Source: Salinarimonas chemoclinalis (lineage in GTDB: Bacteria > Pseudomonadota > Alphaproteobacteria > Rhizobiales > Beijerinckiaceae). From it: a stretch of DNA of 64,000 bases. Shown here piece by piece: positions 41,159-50,027 of this stretch. The stretch lies in assembly GCF_041514305.1 (NCBI RefSeq), contig NZ_JBGMWH010000019.1, positions 1 to 64,000 of the forward strand, written 5' to 3'. The number at the start of each line of letters is the position of its first letter. The stretch's first letter is position 1. Below the pieces are notes generated by a model. It searched no databases. It saw only the letters and a list, made by a program, of their open reading frames with translations, and was not told the origin of the DNA. The translations under genes and the position numbers were made by a program.

Positions 41159-41449
41159 ATGTTCTCGCGCATTGGACGCCTGTGCGGCCTCCTCGCCCGA
41201 CCGGGTCGGGGCATACGGCCGGCCCCGCAACCTCCCCGCCCTCGGCTTCTGGCCTGCAGCCGGTGCGGCGGCGAGCGCTTCTACGAGCTTCCGACGAAGG
41301 GAATCTGTACGCTGCTGCGCTGCGCGGACGAGGGCTGCGCGCAATGGCACGAGGCGGCGCCGATGCTGGGTCACTTCGAGCCCGCCACCCACGCGCCGCT
41401 CGTCGAGAGCGCTGCGCTGGAGGGCCCGCGCCGCATCTTCGCCGATTAG
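41159..41449 (+). CDS. Small Cys-rich protein, possible zinc ribbon
   Basis: The 96-residue reading frame has cysteines at about 33, 36, 50, 55 and 60 and His64 (CSRCGGERFYELPTKG, then CTLLRCADEGCAQWHE), a layout that could bind zinc. Codon use is compatible with coding, but no clear ribosome-binding site precedes the ATG and competing frames exist. No homologue was recognised. Confidence 0.4.
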   Translation: MFSRIGRLCGLLARPGRGIRPAPQPPRPRLLACSRCGGERFYELPTKGICTLLRCADEGCAQWHEAAPMLGHFEPATHAPLVESAALEGPRRIFAD

Positions 41450-41566
41450 CGATGCCGTCGCGGCCGGTCCCCGCCGAGAGCGCCCGTCCCGCCCAGGCGA
41501 CGACCGACTTGTGAACGATCGTGGACGTGAGACCATACGGCCGGCGCGATTGATTCGGAGGTCGCG

Positions 41567-42919
41567 ATGAACGGCGACGATGGCTCCCGGCGTCTCCGCT
41601 ACACTTGGCTCGCCGCTTTCGTCGCCATGGCCGGCATCGCGGCCGCCATGGTCTTCTTCAACTCCTGGGCGGAGGATCGGGTCCGGGCCTCCCTCGAGGC
41701 GCGCGGATCCATCGAGCGCCTGCATCGCGCCGTGATCGAAGCCGAGCGGGCGCAGCGTGCCTACATTCTCACGCGCGATCGCGAATACCTCGCCGACGCC
41801 AACGAAGCGCGGGCGAAGCTCGACGGCCTCGCCGACACGGTCCGGGACGTCGTGGCGCGGAACGCCATCGAAAGCCGCGCCGTCGACGACCTGTTCGCAC
41901 TCGTGGAGGAGCGCGACGCTCAGCTCGCATCCGCCGTGGAGATCTTGGAGACGCAGGGTGCGGCCGCGGCCGTCGAGGCCGTGCGCCGGAACGAGATCCG
42001 TCGGACGTCCGCGCGCATCTTCGACATCGTCTCGGCGATCGACGAGGAGGAGAACCGCATTCTCGTTGGTCGCGAGCGGGATGCCGGTCTGTTTCGCGCC
42101 CTGCTGATGCTCGCGATCATGGGAGTCGGCGGGGTCGCGGTGCTCGTGACCGCAGGGGGGCTGCGCGAGGAGCAGCGCCTCGCGGCGCGCCTCGACGCCG
42201 CGAACCGGGACCTGGAGCGCCGCGTCGGCGAGCGGACGCGTGAGCTGGAGATCGAGCGCGCGCGCATCGAGCACCTGTTGCGCGACCTGGGGCATCGGGT
42301 CGGCAACAATCTCTCCATGGTCTCGTCGTTCCTGCTCCTGGAGGCTCTGAAGGCGGACGACGAGCGTGTCCGCGCCGCGCTCGAGCGCGCCCACCACCGC
42401 ATCGTCGGCATCGCCTCCGCCCAGCGGCGTCTGCGGATCGAGGCAGGCACGGCCCATGTCGACGCCGCCGCCTACCTCGCGGCGATCATGGAGGACGTGC
42501 GGGAGATCGTGGTCGCGGAGGGCGTGGTGCTCGACCTCGCGTGCGAGCCCGTCGACCTGCGCGGCGCGGATGCGGTCGCCCTCGGCATCATCGCCAACGA
42601 GCTGATCACGAACGCGCTCAAGCACGCCTTCCCGGACGGCGTGGGCCGAATCTCCGTGTCCCTGCGCGCGCGCGAGGGGGCGGTGGTGCTCGAGGTCGCC
42701 GACGACGGCCGCGGGCTCCCCTCGGAGGAGGTCGGCGGGCTGGGCGGCCTCCTCGTCCGGTCGATGGTCGCCGCGCTCGGCGGGCGGGCGGCCACGTCGA
42801 CGGGAGGGACGGGTCCGCGCCCAGGCACGCGCTGGACGGTCTGCTTCCCCCATCGCGCGCCGGACCGCACGCCTCGCACCGCCTCGGCGGAGCCCGACGC
42901 GATGCGTCGGGCGGGTTGA
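41567..42919 (+). CDS. Sensor histidine kinase, HisKA_2 type with CHASE3-like sensor
   Basis: The 450-residue membrane kinase has a helix at about 13-33 and a helical periplasmic domain (35-172, with QRAYILTRDREYLADANEAR, typical of CHASE3). A second helix (175-197) and a coiled linker follow. The HisKA_2 dimerisation box carries the phospho-accepting His243 (RDLGHRVGNNLSMVSSFLLL). The ATPase domain has the N-box ELITNALKHAFPDG and the G-box DDGRGLPSE. Kinases of this class often act on PhyR-type or stand-alone receivers. No response regulator is adjacent, so its partner lies elsewhere. Confidence 0.87.
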   Translation: MNGDDGSRRLRYTWLAAFVAMAGIAAAMVFFNSWAEDRVRASLEARGSIERLHRAVIEAERAQRAYILTRDREYLADANEARAKLDGLADTVRDVVARNAIESRAVDDLFALVEERDAQLASAVEILETQGAAAAVEAVRRNEIRRTSARIFDIVSAIDEEENRILVGRERDAGLFRALLMLAIMGVGGVAVLVTAGGLREEQRLAARLDAANRDLERRVGERTRELEIERARIEHLLRDLGHRVGNNLSMVSSFLLLEALKADDERVRAALERAHHRIVGIASAQRRLRIEAGTAHVDAAAYLAAIMEDVREIVVAEGVVLDLACEPVDLRGADAVALGIIANELITNALKHAFPDGVGRISVSLRAREGAVVLEVADDGRGLPSEEVGGLGGLLVRSMVAALGGRAATSTGGTGPRPGTRWTVCFPHRAPDRTPRTASAEPDAMRRAG

Positions 42920-43065
42920 CGGTCGTCGGCTCCCCGAGGCGCTCCGCTCCCTCCCGCCCTTGGAACGAGCACCCACGCGCAGAACACCCACGCGAAGAAC
43001 GAGCGCGTTCATCGCAGCTTCATCGGCGGGCACGACGATGACGCGATCGGTCGCAGCCCGAAGGC

Positions 43066-43094
43066 GGGACAGGAGAAAATTCCCGCTCTATGAT
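43066..43094 (+). promoter_or_regulatory. Candidate promoter for tamA-tamB
   Basis: A consensus-like -10 TATGAT (43089-43094) stands 17 bp after GGGACA (43066-43071), 112 bp before tamA, in a locally AT-richer stretch. The -35 is weak. The remainder of 42920-43206 shows no gene. Confidence 0.4.
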
Positions 43095-43206
43095 GCGTAA
43101 TTGCCACGACGAAGGTTTCGTGCTGATCTCGGGGTTCACGGGGGTGCGGACGACCTCATAACCGGCTGCGGCGCGTGGACTCGCGTCGAACGCTGCGGGG
43201 ACGTGT

Positions 43207-45174
43207 ATGGCGTTGCGGAACCAGGACGAGGGGCGGAAGACGAAAGCGTTGCTCGTCTTCCTCGTCGCGCTCGGCCTCACGCTGCCGGCGCCGCCGGCGC
43301 GCGCGCAGTTCGACTTCTTCGGCCTGTTCGGCGGCGGCGACGAGGAGCCGCCCGCGCCGAGTGCCGAGGCGTTGCCCTACGACCTCGACATCGTCGTCGA
43401 GGGCGAGGTCGACATCGAGGACGCCTTCGAGACCATTTCCACACTCTACCGGCTGCGGGGCGACCCGCCGCCGGACGCCGAGGCGCTGGTCCGCCGGGCG
43501 CAGAGCGATCTCGTCCCCTTCATCGACGCCCTCTGGGGCCTCGGATACTACAATGCGCGCGTGCGGATCGATGTCGCCGGCGTGCCGCTCACGATCCGTG
43601 GCGAGAACGCCGCGGCCGCGGCCGCCGCCGCGCGCGGGTTCCGCGGCGGCGCGCTCGTGCCCGTGCGCGTGACGGTCGAGCCGGGCGAGGTCTTCCGCGT
43701 GCGCGCGCTGCGGGTGCTCGGCCCCGACGGCGGGCCGCTGGCGCTGCCCGAGGGCGTGTACGCGCTCGAGCCCGGCGACGAGGCCGCGAGCGCGGCGATC
43801 CTGGCCGCCCAGGCGAACATCGTCGACTACTACCGCGCCGCCTCCCGACCGCTGGCCGCCATCGCCGGCATCGACCCCGTGGTGGTCCACCCCGAGCGGG
43901 CGCTCGACCTCACGATCCGCGTCGAGCCGGGCCCCGTCGCCGGCATCGGCCCGATCGCGGTCGGCGGCAACGAGGACGTGCCCGAGTCCGTCATCCGCTC
44001 CTTCATCTACACCGAGCCCGGCGATCCGTACTCGCCCGACGCGCTCGCCGCCATCCGCCGCTCGATCGGCCGGATCGAGGCGATCTCGTCGGTGCGCGTG
44101 AACGAGGCGAATGCGCTCGACCAGAACGGCGACCTGCCGCTCGAGGTCGTCGTCTCCGAGCGCCTGAAGCGCCTCTTCGGCGTCTCGGCGAGCTATTCCA
44201 CGTCCGACGGACCGGCGGCGTCGATCTACTGGGCGCACCGCAACCTCTTCGGCGGGGCCGAGCGGCTGCGGCTGGAGGCGACCGCGCTCTACCTCACCCA
44301 GACCGGCGCGCGCGCGCAGCGCAATGCGGACGAGTGGTGGGACGACGTCGGCGGCAAGGTCTCGGCGAGCTTCATCAAGCCTGCGCTCTGGGGCACCCGC
44401 AACGACTTCCTGGCGGACGCGTTCGTCTCGCGCGACCGCACCGCCGGCTACACCGCCGAGCTCGTGAACGTGACCGCCGGTATCCGCCACCGCTTCGGCG
44501 ACGGCTTCAACGTCCAGGCCGGCATCGAGTACGAGACCGGGCGCGGCACGGACGTGCTCGGCAAGTACGACTACACGCTGGTGGGCCTGCTGCTCTCGGC
44601 CGAGCTCGACGGCAGCGACTCGCGCCTCGGCCCGCGCGAGGGCTACCGCCTGCGCGCCGGCGTGACGCCCTATCTCGAGGCCTTCGGCTCGACCACCGCC
44701 TTCACCTACGCGCGGGCCGACGGCTCCGTCTACCTGCCGCTGGACGCGCGGAAGCGCTTCGTCGTCGCCGCGCGCGTCGGTCTCGGCTCGATCGCCGGGG
44801 CGGAGCTGAACGAGGTGCCGGCCAACCGGCGCTTCTACGCCGGCGGCGGCGGCTCGGTGCGCGGCTACGCCTATCGCAGCCTCGGCCCGCGGATCGGGAG
44901 GGAGCCGATCGGCGGGCGCTCGCTCTTCGAGGCATCCCTCGAGGCGCGCCTGCGCGTGACGAACACGATCGGCATCGTGCCTTTCGTCGACGCCGGCTCG
45001 GCCTTCCGCGAGAGCTACCCGAGCTTCGACGAGGAGCTGCGCTTCGCCGCGGGCATCGGCGTGCGTTACCACACGGCGATCGGCCCGCTGCGCGCCGACA
45101 TCGCCTTTCCGCTCAACCCCGGGAAGGGAGACGACGCGTTCGGGCTCTACCTCGGCATCGGGCAGGCCTTCTGA
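43207..45174 (+). CDS. tamA: Translocation and assembly module subunit TamA (Omp85)
   Basis: The 655-residue outer-membrane protein has a Sec signal (about 1-33, ending ARA). POTRA-like domains (about 60-330; e.g. IGPIAVGGNEDVPESVIRSF) are followed by a C-terminal beta-barrel (about 335-655). The barrel contains the Omp85 hallmark GGGGSVRGYAYRSLGPR and ends in Phe. It cooperates with TamB to insert autotransporters and move lipids. The stop overlaps the tamB start (TGATG). Confidence 0.93.
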   Translation: MALRNQDEGRKTKALLVFLVALGLTLPAPPARAQFDFFGLFGGGDEEPPAPSAEALPYDLDIVVEGEVDIEDAFETISTLYRLRGDPPPDAEALVRRAQSDLVPFIDALWGLGYYNARVRIDVAGVPLTIRGENAAAAAAAARGFRGGALVPVRVTVEPGEVFRVRALRVLGPDGGPLALPEGVYALEPGDEAASAAILAAQANIVDYYRAASRPLAAIAGIDPVVVHPERALDLTIRVEPGPVAGIGPIAVGGNEDVPESVIRSFIYTEPGDPYSPDALAAIRRSIGRIEAISSVRVNEANALDQNGDLPLEVVVSERLKRLFGVSASYSTSDGPAASIYWAHRNLFGGAERLRLEATALYLTQTGARAQRNADEWWDDVGGKVSASFIKPALWGTRNDFLADAFVSRDRTAGYTAELVNVTAGIRHRFGDGFNVQAGIEYETGRGTDVLGKYDYTLVGLLLSAELDGSDSRLGPREGYRLRAGVTPYLEAFGSTTAFTYARADGSVYLPLDARKRFVVAARVGLGSIAGAELNEVPANRRFYAGGGGSVRGYAYRSLGPRIGREPIGGRSLFEASLEARLRVTNTIGIVPFVDAGSAFRESYPSFDEELRFAAGIGVRYHTAIGPLRADIAFPLNPGKGDDAFGLYLGIGQAF

Positions 45175-48100
45175 TGACGATGCGCACGCGGACGTTCCTC
45201 CTCGCCGTCGGCCTCGCCGGTACCGCTCTCGGCGCGGGCGTCTTCGCGACGTCGGCCCTGCGCGCGCAGGAGGACCAGGGCGTCCTGGCGGGGCTGATCT
45301 CGAACCTGCTGTCGACGCCGACCCAGCAGATCTCGATCGGTGCCGTCGAGGGCGCGCTCTCGTCGGAGGCGACGATCCGCGACATCCGGATCTCGGACGA
45401 GGAGGGCGTCTGGCTCTCGCTCGACCGCGCCACGATCGATTGGAGCCGCTCGGCGCTGATCTTCCAGCGCCGGCTCGAGGTGACCGAGCTGACGCTCGGT
45501 ACGCTCACCGTCGAGCGCCCGCCCGCGCCCGGCGAGAACGTCGACGCGCAGGACGTCGAGGACGGGCCGCTGTTCCCGGAGCTGCCGCTCGAGGTCGTCG
45601 TCGATCGCTTCGCGCTGGAGGAGCTCGTACTCGGCGAGCCGGTGCTCGGCACCGCCGCGCGGCTGTCCGCCGAGGGCTCGACGCGCATCGGGAACCCGGA
45701 GCAGGGGATCACGCTCGCCTTCGCCGCCGAGCGTCTGGACGCGCCCGGCAGCTTCGGCGCCGACGTCGCCTACCTGCCCGTCGCGAACACGCTCGCGCTC
45801 GACGTCACCCTCGACGAGCCCGCCGGCGGTCTCGTCGCGCGCCTCGCCGACCTGCCCGGCCTCCCGCCCGTGCGCCTCTCGCTGCAGGGCGAGGGGCCGC
45901 TCGAGGATTTCGCGGCGAACCTCGACTTCGAGGCGGGGCCGACGATCGGTGCCGACGGGCGTGCGACGGTCCGGCGCGTCGACGGCGCCTACGCACTCGA
46001 TCTCGACCTCGCCGCGCGCATCGCCGGGCTCCTGCCGGAGGCGGTGGCGCCGATCTTCGAGGGCACGACGCGGCTTTCCGGCGACGTCACCGTGGGCGAC
46101 GGCGGCCGCATCGCGCTCGACGGCGTGCGCCTCGCCTCGCCCGTCGCCGAGCTGACCGTCGGTGGCGCGATCGGGCCGGAGGGCTTGCTCGATCTCGCCG
46201 TCGCGGGCCGCGCGCTGCCGACGCAGGGCGGCGTCACCGAGGCGGGTCGCGCGCGCATCGGCGAACTGGCCCTCGACGTCTCCGTGAACGGATCGCTGCA
46301 GGCGCCGCGCATCGACGGCGAGATCGTGGCGCGCGACGTCGCGACGCCCGTCGTCTCCCTCGACAGCCTCGACCTGACGGTGGACTCCGCGCCGGTCGGC
46401 ACCGACGATCCGCCCACCCGCTTCTCGTTCGGTCTCGACGCGGATGCGCAGGGCCTCACCTTCGCCGATCCGGCGCTCCAGGACGCGATCGGGTCGAGCC
46501 TCTCGGTCGTCGCGCGCGGCGAGGTGAGCGCCGAGGGCGTCGCCGACGTCGAGACGGCGGCGATCGAGACGCGCACGGCGTCCGCGACCTTCGCCGGCCG
46601 CGTCGGCGCGAGCGTGCTCGACGGCACGCTCGACGCCGCGATCGCGGATCTCGCCGCCTTCTCGCGCCTGGCCGGGCTCGACCTCTCCGGCTCGGCCGAC
46701 GTCGAGGCGCGCGTCGTCGGCGATCCGTCCGCCGAGCTGATCACCGCGCAGCTCGCCGGCACGCTCGACGGCTTCGAGAGCGGCATCGCGGCGATCGACG
46801 GCCTCGTCGGCGACACCGCCACCCTGTCGGGCACCGTGCAGCGGATCCCGGGCGGGTTCGGCCTCACCAACCTGATGCTCGACGGCGCGAACCTCATGCT
46901 CGTCGCCGACGGGCGTGCGACGGACGAGGACGCGGACCTCACGCTCGACGTCACGATTCCGACGCTCGCGCCCCTGGACGAACGCGTCGATGCCGGGCGC
47001 GCGACGGCGCGGGCGCGGCTCACGGGATCGCTCGCGACGCCGGACGTCGCCGCGACCGTCTCGCTGCGCGACGTCGTCGCGATGGAGCGGCCGATCGAGC
47101 GGCTCGACCTCCGTCTCGCCGCTCAGGACGTGACCGGCGACCTCGACGCGGACGTCGCGCTGTCGGGCAGCGTCGCCGGGGAGGCGGCCGAGGGCACCGC
47201 GCGCGTGCGGCGCACGGACGGCGGCGGCCTCGCGCTCGAGGCGCTCGACCTGACGATCGGATCGGTCGTTCTCGCGGGCGACCTCGCCGTCGGCGACGCC
47301 GGCCTCGCGGCGGGCGCCATCCGCCTCGACGCGGGGGACCTCTCCGACCTCGCGCCGCTGCTTCTCACCGAGCTCGGCGGGTCGCTGGAGGCCGACGTCT
47401 CGCTCGCCGTGGAGGACGGCGGCCAGAATGCCGACATCATGGCCGAGGGCTCGTCGCTGCGGGTCGGCGACGTGGCTCTCTCCGATGTGTTCGTCGACGT
47501 GCGTGGGCGCGATCTCTTCCGCACGCCGGTGCTGAACGGCGCCGTGCGGGCGCAGCGGCTCGTCGTCGGAGGCCAGACCTTCGAGCGCGTCGACCTCGCC
47601 TTCGACGGCACGCCGCAGGAGACGGCCTTCACCGCCTCCGCGACCGCACAGGGGTTCGACCTCTCAGCCGAGGGGCGGATCGTGCCGCAGGGCGAGGCGA
47701 TCACCATCGCGCTCTCCGACTTCCGCGCCACGCGCGACGGGCGCAGCGTCGCGCTCGCCGAGGAGGCCTCGGTGACGATCGCCGACCGCGCGGTCGCGAT
47801 CGACGGCGTGCTGCTGCGCGCCGACGGCGGCATCGTGGCGGTCGACGGCACGGTCGGGGAGACGCTCGATCTCGAGGCGCGCATCGCCGACCTGCCGCTC
47901 TCGGTGGCGGAGATCTTCGTGCCCGATCTCGGGATCGCGGGCGTCGCGAACGGCACGATCGATGTCTCGGGCACGACCTCCGCTCCCGAGGGGACCTACG
48001 ACCTCTCGGTCTCCGGCTTCTCAGTGCCGCAGCTGCGCGCGGCGCGCCTGCCGGGCGTCGATCTCGATGCGCGGGGCACCTTCACCGGCGAGCGGGCCAC

Positions 48101-49787
48101 CGTCGACGCCACGCTCGCGGTGGGTGGCGGGCGGCTCGCGGTCTCGGGCTCCGTCCCGCTCGACCCGTCGGGCGAGATCGACCTCGACGTGACCGCGCGC
48201 TCCGTTCCGCTCGCGCTCGCCCGCGCCGTGGCGCCGGACCTCGACGTTTCCGGCACGCTCTCGGGCGCGGCCGATCTCGGCGGCACCCTCGCTGCGCCGA
48301 CGGGCACCTACGATCTCGACATCGACGCGTTGTCGCTCGCGCAGGCGCGCGACGCCGGCATCGCCGCGATCGACATCGGCGCCAGCGGCCGGCTCACCGG
48401 TGAGAGGGCCACGATCGACGCCAGCGTCTCCGCGCCGCCGCTCGGCACGCTCTCGGTCGACGGCTCGGTGCCGCTCGACCCCTCGGGGAGGATCGACCTC
48501 GCCGTGACCGGCCCGGTGACGCTCGACCCGCTGTCGCGTTTCCTCGATCCCGGCCAGCGCGTCGGCGGGCAGGCGCAGGTGGACCTCGACGTCGGGGGCA
48601 CGTTCTCGGATCCGCAGGTGACCGGCGGCGCCACCCTCTCCGGCGGCACGTTCCGAGACGACCTGCGGGGCATCGCCCTCACCGGCATCGCGGGGCGCGT
48701 CGCCGCCGAGGGCGACAGCGTGCGCATCGCCGATCTGACCGCGCAGACGCCCAACGGCGGCTCGCTGTCCGTCGGCGGCAGCGTCGGCCTGCGTGCCGGC
48801 TATCCGGCCGACCTGACGATCACCGGCCGCGACGCGCAGCTCCTGAGCTCGGACCTGCTCACGGCGGTCGCCGATCTCGACCTGGACATCACCGGCCCGC
48901 TCGCGACGACGCCGACGATCGCGGGCAGCGTCGACCTCGCGACCCTCGACGTCACCATCCCCGACACCCTGCCGACGACGCTCGAGCCCCTCCCGGGGAC
49001 CGAGCACGTCGACCCGCCGCCGCAGGCGGCGGCGCGCCTCGCGCTGGCGCGCGAGCGGGCGGCGCGGGAGGCCGGCGCCGGTGGGGTGCCGTTCGACGCG
49101 CGCCTCGACCTCACGGTGATCGCGCAGAACCAGATCTTCGTGCGCGGCCGCGGCGTCGACGCCGAACTCGGCGGACGCTTGCGGCTCACGGGAACGACCA
49201 GCGATCCAGACGCCGTCGGCGCCTTCGACCTGCGGCGCGGGCGGCTCGACATCCTCGGACGGCGGCTCGACTTCACCCGCGGGCGGCTGACCTTCGCGGG
49301 CTCGCTGATCCCGTCCCTCGATCTCGTCGCGCAGACGCTCGCCGACGGCATCACCGCGCAGATCGCGGTGCGCGGCCCTGCCACCGCCCCCCGCTTCGAG
49401 CTCTCCTCGACGCCGGACCTGCCCGACGACGAGATCCTGTCGCGCATCCTGTTCGGACGCGCCGCGGGTGGCCTGTCTGCCGGCCAGGCACTCCAACTGG
49501 CGCAGGGGGTCGCGAGCCTCGCCGGCGGGGGCGCCGGCGTCTTCGAGGAGATCCGCAAGAGCCTGGGCGTCGACAGCCTCGACATCTCGGCCGGGGAGGG
49601 CGGGCCGACGGTGGGCATCGGGCGCTACATCGCCGACAACGTCCGCCTGGGCATCCGCGCCGGCGCCCGCCCGGACGACACCGGCGTGTCGCTGGACATC
49701 GACCTCACCGACCGCCTGCGCTTCCAGGGCGCCGTCGGCGCCGACGGGCGCTCGTCGGTCGGCGTGGGCTACGAAATCGAGTATTGA
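45174..49787 (+). CDS. tamB: Translocation and assembly module subunit TamB
   Basis: This 1537-residue periplasm-spanning protein has an N-terminal signal anchor (MTMRTRTFLLAVGLAGTALG), then very long beta-helical repeats with recurring DLDV and GSVPLDPSGEIDL segments. The conserved C-terminal TamB/DUF490 domain (about 1240-1537) contains RRGRLDILGRRLDFTRGRLT and DDEILSRILFGR, ending GVGYEIEY. It links the inner membrane to TamA. The start overlaps the tamA stop by one base; a reading frame 691 codons longer upstream is only tamA shadow. Confidence 0.93.
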   Translation: MTMRTRTFLLAVGLAGTALGAGVFATSALRAQEDQGVLAGLISNLLSTPTQQISIGAVEGALSSEATIRDIRISDEEGVWLSLDRATIDWSRSALIFQRRLEVTELTLGTLTVERPPAPGENVDAQDVEDGPLFPELPLEVVVDRFALEELVLGEPVLGTAARLSAEGSTRIGNPEQGITLAFAAERLDAPGSFGADVAYLPVANTLALDVTLDEPAGGLVARLADLPGLPPVRLSLQGEGPLEDFAANLDFEAGPTIGADGRATVRRVDGAYALDLDLAARIAGLLPEAVAPIFEGTTRLSGDVTVGDGGRIALDGVRLASPVAELTVGGAIGPEGLLDLAVAGRALPTQGGVTEAGRARIGELALDVSVNGSLQAPRIDGEIVARDVATPVVSLDSLDLTVDSAPVGTDDPPTRFSFGLDADAQGLTFADPALQDAIGSSLSVVARGEVSAEGVADVETAAIETRTASATFAGRVGASVLDGTLDAAIADLAAFSRLAGLDLSGSADVEARVVGDPSAELITAQLAGTLDGFESGIAAIDGLVGDTATLSGTVQRIPGGFGLTNLMLDGANLMLVADGRATDEDADLTLDVTIPTLAPLDERVDAGRATARARLTGSLATPDVAATVSLRDVVAMERPIERLDLRLAAQDVTGDLDADVALSGSVAGEAAEGTARVRRTDGGGLALEALDLTIGSVVLAGDLAVGDAGLAAGAIRLDAGDLSDLAPLLLTELGGSLEADVSLAVEDGGQNADIMAEGSSLRVGDVALSDVFVDVRGRDLFRTPVLNGAVRAQRLVVGGQTFERVDLAFDGTPQETAFTASATAQGFDLSAEGRIVPQGEAITIALSDFRATRDGRSVALAEEASVTIADRAVAIDGVLLRADGGIVAVDGTVGETLDLEARIADLPLSVAEIFVPDLGIAGVANGTIDVSGTTSAPEGTYDLSVSGFSVPQLRAARLPGVDLDARGTFTGERATVDATLAVGGGRLAVSGSVPLDPSGEIDLDVTARSVPLALARAVAPDLDVSGTLSGAADLGGTLAAPTGTYDLDIDALSLAQARDAGIAAIDIGASGRLTGERATIDASVSAPPLGTLSVDGSVPLDPSGRIDLAVTGPVTLDPLSRFLDPGQRVGGQAQVDLDVGGTFSDPQVTGGATLSGGTFRDDLRGIALTGIAGRVAAEGDSVRIADLTAQTPNGGSLSVGGSVGLRAGYPADLTITGRDAQLLSSDLLTAVADLDLDITGPLATTPTIAGSVDLATLDVTIPDTLPTTLEPLPGTEHVDPPPQAAARLALARERAAREAGAGGVPFDARLDLTVIAQNQIFVRGRGVDAELGGRLRLTGTTSDPDAVGAFDLRRGRLDILGRRLDFTRGRLTFAGSLIPSLDLVAQTLADGITAQIAVRGPATAPRFELSSTPDLPDDEILSRILFGRAAGGLSAGQALQLAQGVASLAGGGAGVFEEIRKSLGVDSLDISAGEGGPTVGIGRYIADNVRLGIRAGARPDDTGVSLDIDLTDRLRFQGAVGADGRSSVGVGYEIEY

Positions 49788-49898
49788 GGGCGCGCGGGAC
49801 GCGCGTTCGGCGAAGCCGAATTGCGGCGGCTGCGGCGGACACGGAGGGCGGACACGGAGCCTTCCGCGTCGCGGAACGCGTCGCTACGCGCTGCGCCC

Positions 49899-49944
49899 CA
49901 TCCGTCACCGGCTTCGCCGGCGCCACCTTCCCCTGCAGGGAAGG
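49899..49944. repeat. REP-like palindromic element
   Basis: Two adjacent palindromes, CCGGC-TTC-GCCGG (49908-49920) and CCTTCCC-CTGCA-GGGAAGG (49926-49944), are preceded by CCCATCCGTCA. This composition recalls intergenic palindromes scattered in Hyphomicrobiales genomes. It lies between convergent tamB and the oxidoreductase gene, in a 240-bp gap with no gene. A further small hairpin TTCGGC-GAA-GCCGAA is at 49806-49820. Confidence 0.5.
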
Positions 49945-50027
49945 ACGATGAACGCCGCCGTTCGGGTGTTGCGTGACCGCCATTCCGTCATCGAGCGGCG
50001 GGGAGCCCTCTCGGCGCTGGATGTGCG

